Made by a program: the position numbers and the translations under genes. DNA of 64,000 nucleotides, taken from assembly GCF_037101375.1 (NCBI RefSeq), contig NZ_AP029019.1:1674001-1738000 (forward strand), given 5' to 3'. Shown piece by piece: positions 52,865 through 61,980 of this stretch. Position 1 is the stretch's first letter. Every line of letters begins with the position of its first letter. Below the pieces are notes generated by a model. It was not told the DNA's origin. It worked only from the letters and a program-made list of their open reading frames with translations, and ran no database searches. The DNA comes from Acidovorax sp. DW039. GTDB lineage: Bacteria > Pseudomonadota > Gammaproteobacteria > Burkholderiales > Burkholderiaceae_C.

Positions 52865-54001
52865 ATGGACTCTCACCTCCCAGTTATGGACAAAGAAACA
52901 ACAGCCCCTCCTGCCGGTCCATCAGCGTTCGATGCGGAAGAAGTGTTCCAGCACCTGGACTCCCTGATCACCCGGGACAAAGGTGCCCCCTTGAGCAGCC
53001 TGGCGCGTGCAGAAATGTCTGCCACCCTGCACATGGCTGCGCAGAGCAGCGCGGCTCCGTTCGAGTTCGCCATGGTGACCCGTGAAGTCACCGTGGTGTG
53101 GGCCAAGCTGCGGGGCGGTCCTGTGACGGATCCACATGCTCCGCTATCGGCAGACCTGGAGCCTTTGAACCGGTGCCTAGCCAAGCTCATCGAGGTGGTG
53201 ACTCGCTTTCAGGGCACGATAGACCAGCTGGCGGGTGACTCCATCAAGGTGCTGTTCGGTGCCGAGAAGACGCGCGCTGATGATGTGGAGCGGGCAGTGA
53301 TGTGCGCGGTGGAAATGCAGATGGCCATGCGCGATCTGAATATGGAACACATGCGAGACCGCATTCCGCAGGTGTTCATGGGAATTGGCGTCAGCACGGG
53401 CAAGGCGCTGGCGGGCCGTATCGGGTCCCAGGCGTTTTCGCACTTCACCGTGATCGGTGATCTGGTCAATCTGGCGTTCAGGCTGCAGGCTTTCAGCCTT
53501 CGTGGGCAGGTGCTGATCAGTGAACAGACCTACGACCGGTGCTGGGGCCTGGTGTCTGCCACCGCTCCCATGCAGGTGTTTGTCAAAGGCTCTGCCCAGC
53601 CCGTGACCATGCGGGAGCTGGTGGCCATTCCCACGCGCCGCCTCAAGGTGCCTCGGCAGGAGTTCCGCCGCAGCCATCGGGTGGAGGTACGCATACCTTG
53701 CACCTACCAGATCGTGCAGGACGGGGTGGTGCTGCCGCATGTGGCTCAGGCGGTGATTCGGGATATGGGCTACCACGGTGCGATGCTGGACCTGGTGGAG
53801 CCTCTGGACTTGCAGGGCGAAGTGCGCCTTTCCTTCGACCTGACGCTGGTGCAGTACCAGGCCCGGGACATTTACGCGCGCGTCGTCACCGTCAAAACCG
53901 AAGATGCACGTGCGATGGCGGGTGTGGAGTTCACCTCCACCAGTGCGGAGTTTGATGCACGCACACAAATGTTTGTGCAGATGATGGTGGCCGCGGCCTG
54001 A
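52865..54001 (+). CDS. Degenerate class III nucleotidyl cyclase fused to PilZ domain
   Basis: About 378 residues. A CHD cyclase homology domain (about 70-235) is clear from REVTVVWAKLRG, GTIDQLAGDSIKVLFGAE, IGVSTGKALAGRIGS, FTVIGDLVNLAFRLQ and GQVLISEQTYDR. The first metal-binding Asp (usual FADIRGF) is a lysine, K81, while the second, D125, and the Asn/Arg pair in VNLAFR are kept, so normal two-metal catalysis is unlikely. The C-terminus (about 265-375) is PilZ: RRSHR (268-272) fits the RxxxR c-di-GMP motif; the second motif reads DMGYHG rather than DxSxxG. A c-di-GMP effector using a dead cyclase domain is the likely reading. Start uncertain (52844, 52865 or 52886). Confidence 0.8.
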   Translation: MDSHLPVMDKETTAPPAGPSAFDAEEVFQHLDSLITRDKGAPLSSLARAEMSATLHMAAQSSAAPFEFAMVTREVTVVWAKLRGGPVTDPHAPLSADLEPLNRCLAKLIEVVTRFQGTIDQLAGDSIKVLFGAEKTRADDVERAVMCAVEMQMAMRDLNMEHMRDRIPQVFMGIGVSTGKALAGRIGSQAFSHFTVIGDLVNLAFRLQAFSLRGQVLISEQTYDRCWGLVSATAPMQVFVKGSAQPVTMRELVAIPTRRLKVPRQEFRRSHRVEVRIPCTYQIVQDGVVLPHVAQAVIRDMGYHGAMLDLVEPLDLQGEVRLSFDLTLVQYQARDIYARVVTVKTEDARAMAGVEFTSTSAEFDARTQMFVQMMVAAA

Positions 54002-54011
54002 CTCGGCAAAC

Positions 54012-54737
54012 TCAGCAGCCCAGTTTTTGCGCCAGCTGCAGCAAGCTGCTGCAGTGCAGGTCGTTTCCTGGCTGAGGCGACACGTCCTTGGGATGTTGGG
54101 CTCCAAACTCCAGGGGCCTCTCGATGTAGCAGGTGCGCAGCCCGCACTGCGCGGCGGCGGCAAGGTCGTCATGGTGCGCGGCCACCAGGGCCACTTCTGA
54201 GGGATTCAAGTCAAACACCTGCGCCACCCCCAGGTAGGTGGCGGGGCTGGGCTTGTAGGCCTTGAACACTTCGGCACTCAGCACACAATCCCACGGCAAC
54301 CCGGCCCGCTTGGCCATGTGGGTCAGCAGGCCGATATTGCCGTTCGATAGCGTCGTGATGATGAAACGCTTCTTGAGCCGGGTGAGCCCTTCCACGCTGT
54401 CGTGCCATGCAGCCAGCCTGTGCCATACGTGGTTGAGGTGTTGGCGCTGTGTTTCGCTCAGGTGCGCCAATCCAAACCGGGGCAATATTTCATCCAGGAT
54501 GCCGCGGTGCAGTTCATCAATGCGCGTCCACCCTTGCTCGCCCCGCATGACCCGCGCCATGGCGGGCTGATAGCCTGCCCGCCACGCCAAAGCAAAGGCA
54601 TCGCCATCCACATCGGGATACAGCGTCTGCATTTCCCGCACGATGCTGCCGTGCCAGTCCACAACGGTGCCGAAAATATCAAACGCCAGCACCTTCACCG
54701 TGCTGGCGATATCGGACGTGTTTTCTGAGTCAGTCAT
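54012..54737 (-). CDS. HAD-family hydrolase, haloacid dehalogenase type II-like
   Basis: A 241-residue HAD hydrolase. Nucleophile Asp in LAFDIFGTVVDWHGSI, Thr/Ser motif TTLSNGNIGLL, Lys in FKAYKPSPATYLG and acidic motif VALVAAHHDDLAAA. The segment matches L-2-haloacid dehalogenases in FGT/VVD and LSNGN and K-Y-K-P, but the S-x-N pair before the final Asp is A-x-H, so dehalogenase activity is doubtful and a phosphatase is possible. ATG 54737 with GGAGG upstream is used. It is divergent from the MFS exporter gene. Confidence 0.85.
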   Translation of the reverse strand: MTDSENTSDIASTVKVLAFDIFGTVVDWHGSIVREMQTLYPDVDGDAFALAWRAGYQPAMARVMRGEQGWTRIDELHRGILDEILPRFGLAHLSETQRQHLNHVWHRLAAWHDSVEGLTRLKKRFIITTLSNGNIGLLTHMAKRAGLPWDCVLSAEVFKAYKPSPATYLGVAQVFDLNPSEVALVAAHHDDLAAAAQCGLRTCYIERPLEFGAQHPKDVSPQPGNDLHCSSLLQLAQKLGC

Positions 54738-54960
54738 GGAGCCTCCGTCAGGTTGTTGAGGTTGTCGAGTCATCTTGGCCTGCATTGTCGTCGTGCCATG
54801 GGCGCTTCTCCAAAGAGGCGCATTCACCCGTCTCCTGCAGGCTCTCGCGCCTCGTGCTAAGGTGCGTCCCCTTTTCTGTTGCGGCTCCTCGTGCCGCTTT
54901 CTGTCTTCTTTCCCCGTCTACCCGCTCGCATCGCGCTTTGGCGCGGTAGAGCCTGTGCCC

Positions 54961-56178
54961 ATGACTTTGCCTTCCCCCGTTGACGTATCTCCAACCCCAG
55001 TTGAATCCCGTGATGAACGCACGCTGGTACGTGCCGTGCTTGCGCTGGGGTTGGGCGGCTTTTCCATTGGTACGGGTGAGTTCGTCATCATGGGCCTGCT
55101 GCCCGAGGTGGCGCGTGACATTGGCGTGAGCATTCCGCAGGCAGGGCATGTCATCAGTGCATATGCGCTGGGTGTCGTGGTGGGGGCTCCTGTGCTGGCC
55201 GTGCTGGCTGCGCACTGGGGTCGCCGCGCCTTGCTGATGGCTTTGATGGCGGTGTATGCACTGGGCAACTTTGCTTCTGCCATTGCGCCGGGGTACGCGT
55301 CCCTCAGTGCCATGCGTCTGCTCACGGGCCTGCCGCATGGGACCTACTTTGGCGTGGCCGCGCTGGTGGCCGCTGCATTGGCTCCGCCCGGACGGCGCGG
55401 ACGTGCGGTGGGCTGGGTCATGCTGGGGCTGACGACGGCTACGTTGGTCGGGGTGCCGATTGCCGCCGCTTTGGGCGAGCATTTCGGATGGCGTGCTGCC
55501 TTTGTCTTTGTGGGGTTGATTGCGGTGGCTGCTGTGGTGCTGGTACGTTGCTGGGTTCCGGCCATCCCTGCGGCCGCCGGTGCCAGCCCCCTGCGTGAGC
55601 TGGGTGCCTTGGCGCGCAAGCAGGTCTGGTTCACGCTGGGTATTGGCGCTATCGGCTTTGGGGGCATGTTTGCCGTGTTCAGCTACATCAAACCTACCCT
55701 GATCGAAGTGGCGGGCATGCCCTCTGCGCTGGTGCCTTTTGTGCTGTCCCTGTTTGGTTTGGGCATGGTGGTGGGCAATGTGGTGGGCTCCCGCATGGCC
55801 GACAAGGCGTTGATGCCCACCGTGGGCAAGGTGCTGGGTTGGTCCATTGCTGTCATGGTGCTTTTCGTACCCGCGGCACATCACCCTGTCTCTGCGGCGG
55901 TGGCTACGTTTGTGCTGGGCACCCTGGTGGCCATAGGCCCGGCCTTGCAGATCCGGCTGATGGATGTGGCAGGCCATGCGCAAACGCTCGCTGCGGCACT
56001 CAATCACTCCGCCTTCAATGCTGCCAATGCCCTCGGTGCCTGGCTCGGAGGCGTGGCCATCGCGGCGGGGTGGGGTTGGACTTCCACGGGATGGGTGGGG
56101 GCGGTGCTGGGCCTGGGCGGCGTGGGCATGTACGCATGGTCACTGGCCAGCGAGCGTGCGGCGCTGCAGCAGAAATAG
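54961..56178 (+). CDS. MFS transporter, DHA1 drug-exporter-like
   Basis: A 405-residue 12-helix protein of the AraJ/YdhP/Cml-like branch. LGGFSIGTGEFVIMGLLPEV is the opening helix, GAPVLAVLAAHWGRRALL the MFS motif A, MRLLTGLPHGTYFGVAALVA motif B/C region. These proteins usually export sugars, purines or drugs; the substrate is not predictable. ATG 54961 follows a long unconserved stretch and begins a polar leader typical for the family. Confidence 0.9.
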   Translation: MTLPSPVDVSPTPVESRDERTLVRAVLALGLGGFSIGTGEFVIMGLLPEVARDIGVSIPQAGHVISAYALGVVVGAPVLAVLAAHWGRRALLMALMAVYALGNFASAIAPGYASLSAMRLLTGLPHGTYFGVAALVAAALAPPGRRGRAVGWVMLGLTTATLVGVPIAAALGEHFGWRAAFVFVGLIAVAAVVLVRCWVPAIPAAAGASPLRELGALARKQVWFTLGIGAIGFGGMFAVFSYIKPTLIEVAGMPSALVPFVLSLFGLGMVVGNVVGSRMADKALMPTVGKVLGWSIAVMVLFVPAAHHPVSAAVATFVLGTLVAIGPALQIRLMDVAGHAQTLAAALNHSAFNAANALGAWLGGVAIAAGWGWTSTGWVGAVLGLGGVGMYAWSLASERAALQQK

Positions 56179-56226
56179 CTGGTCCTCTTGCGCTGGCGCG
56201 TGTGAGCTTGCGCTATATTGCAGACG

Positions 56227-56246
56227 GGTCGGCCTTTCTGCCGACC
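56227..56246 (+). promoter_or_regulatory. Leader hairpin upstream of aminotransferase
   Basis: GGTCGGC-CTTTCT-GCCGACC, a perfect 7-bp stem, 45 bases before the aminotransferase start. It is either the terminator of the MFS gene (without T-run) or an mRNA leader element. Confidence 0.4.
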
Positions 56247-56291
56247 ACGTCGCTCGGACGGTTCCGGGCGCTTACGTGAAAGTTCACCAGC

Positions 56292-57518
56292 ATGTCTGCA
56301 TCGCAAGGCAAGCGCCGCTTCGCGCGCATCGATCGCCTCCCTCCCTACGTCTTCAACATCACGGCTGAGCTCAAGCTTGCTGCCCGTCGCCGGGGTGAAG
56401 ACATCATCGACATGAGCATGGGTAACCCCGACGGGGCCACGCCGCCGCACATCGTCTCCAAGCTCACCGAAGTGGCCCAGCGGCCCGACACCCACGGCTA
56501 TAGCGCCAGCAAAGGCATTCCGCGCCTGCGCCGTGCCATCAGCCACTGGTACAAGGACCGCTATGCGGTGGATATCAACCCCGATACCGAGGCCATCGTC
56601 ACTATCGGCTCCAAGGAAGGACTGGCCCACCTGATGCTGGCCACGCTGGACCGGGGCGATACCGTGCTGGTGCCTGACCCGAGCTACCCCATCCACATTT
56701 ACGGCGCGGTGATTGCAGGCGCTGATATCCGCAGCGTGCCTGTGGCGCCCGATATCGATTTTTTTGCCGAACTGGAAAAGGCCATCCGCGGCAGCTACCC
56801 CAAGCCCAAGATGATGATCTTTGGCTTTCCCAGCAACCCCACGGCGCAGTGCGTGGAGCTGGATTTCTTTGAGCGGGTGATCGCCCTTGCCAAAAAGCAC
56901 GACATCCTGGTGGTGCACGATCTGGCTTACGCAGACATCGTTTTCGATGGTTGGAAAGCCCCCAGCATCATGCAGGTGCCCGGCGCCAAAGATGTGGCGG
57001 TCGAGTTCTTCACCCTCAGCAAAAGCTACAACATGGCGGGCTGGCGCGTGGGCTTCATGGTGGGCAACCCCGACCTGGTGGCCGCCCTCGCACGCATCAA
57101 GAGCTACCACGACTACGGCACCTTCACGCCGCTGCAGGTGGCAGCGATTGCCGCGCTGGAGGGCGACCAGCAGTGCGTGAAAGACATTGCCGCCCAGTAC
57201 CAACGGCGGCGTGATGTGCTCTACAAGGGCCTGACTGAGGCAGGTTGGGCGGTGGACTGCCCCAAGGCCAGCATGTACATCTGGGCGCGCATTCCCGAGC
57301 CTTACCGGCCTCTGGGTTCGCTCGAATTTGCGCGCCAGTTGCTGGAGAAGGCCAAGGTTTGCGTGTCACCCGGCATCGGCTTCGGAGACCATGGTGACGA
57401 GTACGTGCGGTTTGCCTTGATTGAGAACGAAGCCCGCATCCGGCAGGCTGTGCGGGGCATACGCGGCATGTTCAAGGCGGATGGGTTGCTGAAATTGCCT
57501 GCGCATCCGGCGCCCTGA
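56292..57518 (+). CDS. alaC: Alanine-type aminotransferase (AlaC-like)
   Basis: A 408-residue PLP enzyme. [20 protein letters not shown] and [18 protein letters not shown] are characteristic of AlaC/YfdZ-type aminotransferases; [17 protein letters not shown] binds substrate/[17 protein letters not shown] has the PLP Asp and Tyr, [16 protein letters not shown] the Schiff-base Lys. It makes alanine from pyruvate and glutamate in E. coli; the same reaction is the best guess here. ATG 56292 gives the usual length. In many betaproteobacteria it precedes homoserine dehydrogenase, but that gene is not next to it here. Confidence 0.88.
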   Translation: MSASQGKRRFARIDRLPPYVFNITAELKLAARRRGEDIIDMSMGNPDGATPPHIVSKLTEVAQRPDTHGYSASKGIPRLRRAISHWYKDRYAVDINPDTEAIVTIGSKEGLAHLMLATLDRGDTVLVPDPSYPIHIYGAVIAGADIRSVPVAPDIDFFAELEKAIRGSYPKPKMMIFGFPSNPTAQCVELDFFERVIALAKKHDILVVHDLAYADIVFDGWKAPSIMQVPGAKDVAVEFFTLSKSYNMAGWRVGFMVGNPDLVAALARIKSYHDYGTFTPLQVAAIAALEGDQQCVKDIAAQYQRRRDVLYKGLTEAGWAVDCPKASMYIWARIPEPYRPLGSLEFARQLLEKAKVCVSPGIGFGDHGDEYVRFALIENEARIRQAVRGIRGMFKADGLLKLPAHPAP

Positions 57519-57593
57519 ATAGGGCGTGAGCGCGTGGGGCTACTGCAACGACTGCTTACGCCCCACCAGGCGACGGCCCCTTAAACTGCTGGC

Positions 57594-58097
57594 ATGTTTT
57601 TGGACTACAACCCCGACGATCTGGATGTCACCATCTCTGAGTTGCTGGTAGCCACCAGCGATTCAGCAGACCCTGAGTTGCCTGCCGCCATTCCTCAGGT
57701 GCTGCAACTGCTGCGTACGCGCCTGGGGATGGACGTGGCTTTCGTCTCGCAGATCGTGGATGGGCAGAGAGTCATCAGAGCTGCCGACAGCGCCGCCGAT
57801 TTCACTGCTGTGCAAACCGGTATGTCTGACCCGGTGGAGCAGAGCTGGTGCCAGCAGGTGATTGAAGGCCGCTTGCCTGAAGCGATTCAGGACGCGCGTC
57901 CTTTGATTGCCGCGGGCAAAGTACCAGACCCTGGCTTTCCCGTGGGCACACACCTCAGCACTCCAGTGCGTTTGTCGGATGGCGGGGTCTACGGCACCCT
58001 GTGCTGCTTCAGCCGTGGCGTGCAGGCTGAGGTCGATATTGGCAGACTCCGCTACACGGCCGATCTGCTGGCCTCCAAGCTTTCCCAAACGATATGA
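57594..58097 (+). CDS. GAF-domain protein
   Basis: A 167-residue cytosolic protein consisting of one GAF domain: AIPQVLQLLRTRLGMDVAFV, EQSWCQQVIEGRLPEAIQDA and HLSTPVRLSDGGVYGTLCCF are standard GAF segments. Cys residues at SWCQ and LCCF could take part in sensing, but this is not certain. No output domain is attached; it may act on a partner protein. It follows alaC in the same direction by 75 bases and converges with the porin gene. Confidence 0.85.
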   Translation: MFLDYNPDDLDVTISELLVATSDSADPELPAAIPQVLQLLRTRLGMDVAFVSQIVDGQRVIRAADSAADFTAVQTGMSDPVEQSWCQQVIEGRLPEAIQDARPLIAAGKVPDPGFPVGTHLSTPVRLSDGGVYGTLCCFSRGVQAEVDIGRLRYTADLLASKLSQTI

Positions 58098-58125
58098 GCG
58101 GCCCGCCAATGCGCGGGAACCTCGC

Positions 58126-58151
58126 AAAAAAAAGGGCGTCCGTAGACGCCC
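58126..58151 (-). terminator. Terminator of the porin gene
   Basis: Minus strand GGGCGTC-TACG-GACGCCC followed by eight T. Strong intrinsic terminator 64 bases past the porin stop, placed just after the end of the convergent GAF gene. Confidence 0.9.
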
Positions 58152-58214
58152 CAACCTTGGATCGCTTGAAAAACACTGACGCGCACCGCCCGCAGGCGGT
58201 GCAAAAGAGAGCTC

Positions 58215-59339
58215 TTAGAAAGTGTGGCGGATGCCCACTGCAAAGCTCGTGCCGCTGGCGTTGAGCAGGCCACTGCCCACGGTGTTGGTGCGGGTGCTGT
58301 CGCGCATGGCCAGTGCATACAGGTCTGTGCGCTTGGACAGCCAGTAGTCATAACCCACGGTGAACACCTTGCGCTGCACGTTGCCGCCTGCAGAAGTGGC
58401 AGGGATGGGGCCCACGGCGTCGCTGGTGCGGCGCGACGCATAACCTGCCAGGATGTTGCCGGGGCCGACGGGCACGGAGGCGCTCAGGTCCCAGACCTTG
58501 TAGGACACGTTCAGCGGTGCTGCCTCTGTGCCCTTGTTCTCGATGCGGCCCAGGTGTGCCCACACCTTCACGACCTGGAAGTCATACGAGCCAGCCCACT
58601 GCCAGGAGCGTGTGTTGTTGGGCGATGTGCCGTCGGCAAAGGTCAATGGGTTCTTCTTCACGCTTTGCCATGCCAGCGATGTGGCCAGAGGGCCATTGCT
58701 GTAGGCCACGCGCAAGGCACGGTTGCCACCGCCTTGTCCTTCAGAGGCCGCATAGGCGGCTGCACCGGTAAAGCCTGCGATGTTGGGGCTGTCATACACC
58801 ACAGAGTTGGTCCAGGCCGTGCCGCCCGTCAGCGGGCTGCCCACAAAAGTGACGAGGTTGAGCGGGCCGAACACGGTGGCGTCACCAAAGGCGTTGGAGG
58901 AGATGCTGTTGGAGAACATCAGCGTGGTGATGTTGCCCAGGCGCACGCGGCCAAAGTCCTTGTGCGACAGACCGACCCAGGCCATGCGCGAGAAGAAGGG
59001 GTCGGCGGCCACATTCACTGGTGCGCCAATGGCGTCGTTACGCCCAGCTGCACCGGTGTCGTTGCGGAAGAAGGACGACATCTCGAAGCTGGCAGACAGG
59101 CCGCCCCCCAGATCCTCATTGCCGCGAATGCCCCAGCGGCTGGTGGACAGGCTTCCGCTTTCCACCTTGCTCACGGCAGTATTCTGGGCATTGATGCCTG
59201 CCGCAGCGCCATTGAAACGGCCTACCGATGCGTCGATCAGCCCGTAAAGGGTCACGCTGGATTGGGCTTGGGCGCCCGCGGAAGCGGCGGTCAGCGCAGC
59301 CAGGATGGCCAGGGAGGAGAGGGAGTGTTGTCTCTTCAT
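58215..59339 (-). CDS. Gram-negative outer-membrane porin
   Basis: A 374-residue porin with signal peptide (1-26, AQAQ). The mature start SSVTLYGLIDASVGRF, the RWGIRGNEDLGGGLSASFEM strand pair and the terminal GIRHTF with C-terminal Phe for BAM recognition are diagnostic of the 16-stranded Comamonadaceae/Neisseriales porin family (Omp32-like). It forms a trimeric, probably anion-selective, diffusion pore. Its promoter is probably in the AT-rich stretch around 59600-59640, giving a leader of about 260 bases. Confidence 0.93.
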   Translation of the reverse strand: MKRQHSLSSLAILAALTAASAGAQAQSSVTLYGLIDASVGRFNGAAAGINAQNTAVSKVESGSLSTSRWGIRGNEDLGGGLSASFEMSSFFRNDTGAAGRNDAIGAPVNVAADPFFSRMAWVGLSHKDFGRVRLGNITTLMFSNSISSNAFGDATVFGPLNLVTFVGSPLTGGTAWTNSVVYDSPNIAGFTGAAAYAASEGQGGGNRALRVAYSNGPLATSLAWQSVKKNPLTFADGTSPNNTRSWQWAGSYDFQVVKVWAHLGRIENKGTEAAPLNVSYKVWDLSASVPVGPGNILAGYASRRTSDAVGPIPATSAGGNVQRKVFTVGYDYWLSKRTDLYALAMRDSTRTNTVGSGLLNASGTSFAVGIRHTF

Positions 59340-60194
59340 GATGAGTTTCTTTCTGAGTGGATGCCGGGTTGAATCAGGAGCGTGCTGGGCCTTGCGGGCC
59401 CTGCCGTGCTCTTGCGCGTACCGAGTTCCCTCCGCCCGCCATGGCGGGGCTTGGTGAACTCGGATGCACGTCGCACCTTGGGCTGCCGGGCGCTGTGGTG
59501 GCAGGCACAGCCTGTGCGCACCGAGATCGTGGCTGGTGCATGCAGGCTGCGAAAACGCCCGGCTTTGCTGGAGTGCGGGTAGATATGTGCATCGGTAGAT
59601 AGTTATATTTATTAACTATATTTCCCGATACAAGTAGAAACCCCAGTCACCCTGTCAGTAAGGCCTGGTTTGCGTTTGCTGCGCCGCGCCCGTGCTTTGG
59701 AAGGGAGACCGTGTTTGGCGCGTGCTTAAGGCAGGCTCTCGGCTGGATGAAGCGGGCAATGCAGTCGGTGCCGCCTGGCGGGCACCAGGCAATACGCGCC
59801 ATCACGCCCCGGCGGCGCACAGAGTGCCTTGAGGGGCAGGATCAGGGAAAGCCCTGAGTCGATTTCGCGACGACTCCCGGGCTTCAGGCCTGCGCTGTGT
59901 TGTGGTGAGAAGCGTTTAGGCATCGGCACGAAGGGCTGTGGATGCCTTCTGATGCCCTCTGCCTCTGTCTCAAACCTGCGCAGATCGCATCACTGTGGAA
60001 AGTGAATTGCTATTAAATATGTAGCTGCTTGAGCTCTGTATTCGTACTTCAGGAGCATGTTTGGCGTAGCTCACACGACCCGGCGGGGCGGCCATGGCCA
60101 GGCGTTCCGTCGCGGGCAGTACAAGCACGATGGCAATACGGGTCAACAACGCCAAGAGGGTGTGTGAGCCGCTCTTGCCATGCCCACAGCGGGA
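59340..60194. other. Long gene-free region between porin and ureD
   Basis: 855 bases in which I find no convincing gene. 59598-59640 is AT-rich and holds TAGTTA/TAACTA inverted repeats, probably the porin promoter. 59780-59900 has several GC-rich stems (for example GGTGCC/GGCACC). Repeat copy I lies at 60006-60052. A minus-strand frame of 61 codons at 59970-60155 starts with a hydrophobic stretch, but its C-terminal part is repeat sequence. Confidence 0.55.
60006..60052 (+). repeat. Dispersed repeat, copy I
   Basis: ATTGCTATTAAATATGTAGC, then TGCTTGAGCTCTGTATTCGT and ACTTCAGG. The left half-hairpin and core are close to consensus; the right arm is decayed. Confidence 0.72.
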
Positions 60195-61025
60195 TCACAT
60201 CGCCCAGATGCGCGGTGGTACTGCGTCCAGCTGCCACAGGGCGGCCCGCCAGGCGGCGCGCACCTGCTTGAGCAGTTGCATGACCGGCTCGACCTGGGGC
60301 CCGAGTGCGCGCACCACCACCAGCTGGCTGTTGGGGCTGGTGGCACCGGCCATCGCCTTGAGCGGGTGCTCGTCCATCATCGCGCGCGCGGCGTCGAGCG
60401 CCATGTCACGGCGCGATTTGTCCAGCGGGGTACCGGTCACAAAGAAAAGGCTGCCCAGGCAGCGCTGCCCGGCCAGCCCCAGCGGGCTTTGCAGAAGCTG
60501 GTGGTCGGTGGCGTCCAGCACCCCGCGCTCCAGCCACAGTCCGGGCACCTCGATGTGCTGTTCAAAGCGGCCTGTTTCAAAAGGCTGGTGGGCATGCGGC
60601 AAGCCTAGCGCGGTCACGTCCCAGCCCATGCATTCGGCCCCTGGGGCCAATTCCAGGCTCAGGTGGTTGCGGGCCTGGCAGGCGTTATAGCAAAGCGCCT
60701 CCAGCGGCAGCCATTCCAGCCGCGCATACTCTGCCAGGGCCAAGTGGGTGCGTTGCAGCGCCAGCTCGCCGGTGGATCGGTAAAACCGCGTGGCCCCTGG
60801 TGTGGTGACCAGCCCATGTGCCCCTGTGCCCACGGTAGCGGCTATCTCCAGCGTGTCGCCGCCCACCAAACCGCCCGGTGGGTGCACCAGCACGTTGTGG
60901 CAGATGCTGTCGCCTTCGGGGTACAGGCTTTGCAGAATGCGCAGCGGCCCGTTGTGCTCAAACCGCGCTACGGTGCGGGCGTTTTCCAGGGTGTAGTTCA
61001 GTTGCAGGCGCGCGTGCCAAGGCAT
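60195..61025 (-). CDS. ureD: Urease accessory protein UreD
   Basis: A 276-residue urease activation chaperone. ARFEHNGPLRILQSLYPEGD, VLVHPPGGLVGGDTLEI, TTPGATRFYRSTG and EWLPLEALCYNACQARN are the conserved UreD blocks; FFVTGTPLDKSRRDMALDAA and the C-terminal VVVRALGPQVEPVMQLL complete it. UreD binds urease with UreF and UreG. The gene is intact, but stands alone with repeat copy J upstream and a gene-free region downstream, 43 kb from ureA. Start ATG 61025. Confidence 0.95.
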   Translation of the reverse strand: MPWHARLQLNYTLENARTVARFEHNGPLRILQSLYPEGDSICHNVLVHPPGGLVGGDTLEIAATVGTGAHGLVTTPGATRFYRSTGELALQRTHLALAEYARLEWLPLEALCYNACQARNHLSLELAPGAECMGWDVTALGLPHAHQPFETGRFEQHIEVPGLWLERGVLDATDHQLLQSPLGLAGQRCLGSLFFVTGTPLDKSRRDMALDAARAMMDEHPLKAMAGATSPNSQLVVVRALGPQVEPVMQLLKQVRAAWRAALWQLDAVPPRIWAM

Positions 61026-61037
61026 GTTGGATGTCTG

Positions 61038-61090
61038 TTTACTATCAAAAATATAGCTGCTTGCGCTTGATGCACAAGCGCAGCAGCCCG
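61038..61090 (+). repeat. Dispersed repeat, copy J
   Basis: TTTACTATCAAAAATATAGC, then TGCTTGCGCTTGATGCACAA and GCGCAGCAGCCC. It lies 13 bases before the ureD start on the opposite strand, in its 5' untranslated region. Confidence 0.88.
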
Positions 61091-61156
61091 ATTGATCCAG
61101 TAAGCATATTCCATACCCTGCAAGCCTGCGGGTATTTCAGCCCTTTGAACAGGCTC

Positions 61157-61954
61157 TTACAGCCAGGGCTTGAGCCAGCCCAGCCCGTCGCTGGTGGCGT
61201 GGGCGGCGGCGGCGCGCGCGGGGCGGTATTCGCAGCCAATCCAGCCGTCGTAGCCCAGGCTGTCCAGCAGCTTGAACAGGTAGGTGTAGTTCACTTCGCC
61301 CACATCGGGCTCGTGGCGCTCGGGCACACCGGCAATCTGGAAGTGGCCGACGTTGCCGGTGGGCAGGTATTGGCGCACCTTCATGGCCAGGTCGCCTTCC
61401 ACGATCTGGCAGTGGTACAGGTCCATCTGCACCTTCACGTTGGTGGCACCGATCTCGGCGATCAGCGCATGGGCCTGGTCTTGGCGGCTGAGGAAGAAGC
61501 CGGGCATGTCGCGGCCATTGATGGGCTCCAGCAGGATCTGGATGCCATGGGGCGCGGCCTGCTCGGCGGCGTAGCGCACGTTGGCGATGTAGGTGGCTCG
61601 CACGGTGGCTGCGTCTGCCCCCTGGGGCACCAGCCCGGCCATCACGTGGATGCGGGGGCATTGCAGGGCCTTGGCGTATTCAACGGCCTTGGCAATGCCT
61701 TCGCGGAACTCGGCCTCACGCCCCGGCAGGCAGGCCAGCCCGCGCTCGCCTGCGTCCCAGTTGCCGGGTGGCGCGTTGAACAGCACCTGCTGCAGGCCGT
61801 TGGCTTGCAGCCGTGTGGCCAGTTCTTGCGCCGGGTAGGCGTAGGGGAAGAGGTATTCCACTGCCTTGAAGCCATCGCGGGCAGCGGCGGCAAAGCGGTC
61901 GAGGAAGTCCACGTCGTTGTAGAGCATGGACAGGTTGGCGGCAAAGCGGGGCAT
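61157..61954 (-). CDS. otnI: Hydroxypyruvate isomerase-family protein (2-oxo-tetronate isomerase)
   Basis: A 265-residue AP-endonuclease-2-fold isomerase. [50 protein letters not shown] (metal Glu), [15 protein letters not shown] (Asp, His) and [10 protein letters not shown] (Glu) identify the Hyi/OtnI family. Presence of otnC and otnK favours the four-carbon sugar-acid pathway, where it interconverts 2-oxo- and 3-oxo-tetronate, over hydroxypyruvate isomerase. A secreted hydrolase gene lies between it and otnC. Confidence 0.88.
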   Translation of the reverse strand: MPRFAANLSMLYNDVDFLDRFAAAARDGFKAVEYLFPYAYPAQELATRLQANGLQQVLFNAPPGNWDAGERGLACLPGREAEFREGIAKAVEYAKALQCPRIHVMAGLVPQGADAATVRATYIANVRYAAEQAAPHGIQILLEPINGRDMPGFFLSRQDQAHALIAEIGATNVKVQMDLYHCQIVEGDLAMKVRQYLPTGNVGHFQIAGVPERHEPDVGEVNYTYLFKLLDSLGYDGWIGCEYRPARAAAAHATSDGLGWLKPWL

Positions 61955-61980
61955 GAAAAAGGCTTTCTGAAAAAAACGGG

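Noticed and set aside
59970..60155. 61-codon minus-strand frame with a hydrophobic start downstream of ureD
   Set aside because: Looks briefly like a signal peptide, but the C-terminal third is the reverse of repeat copy I and no homology is evident. Kept only as part of the gene-free region.
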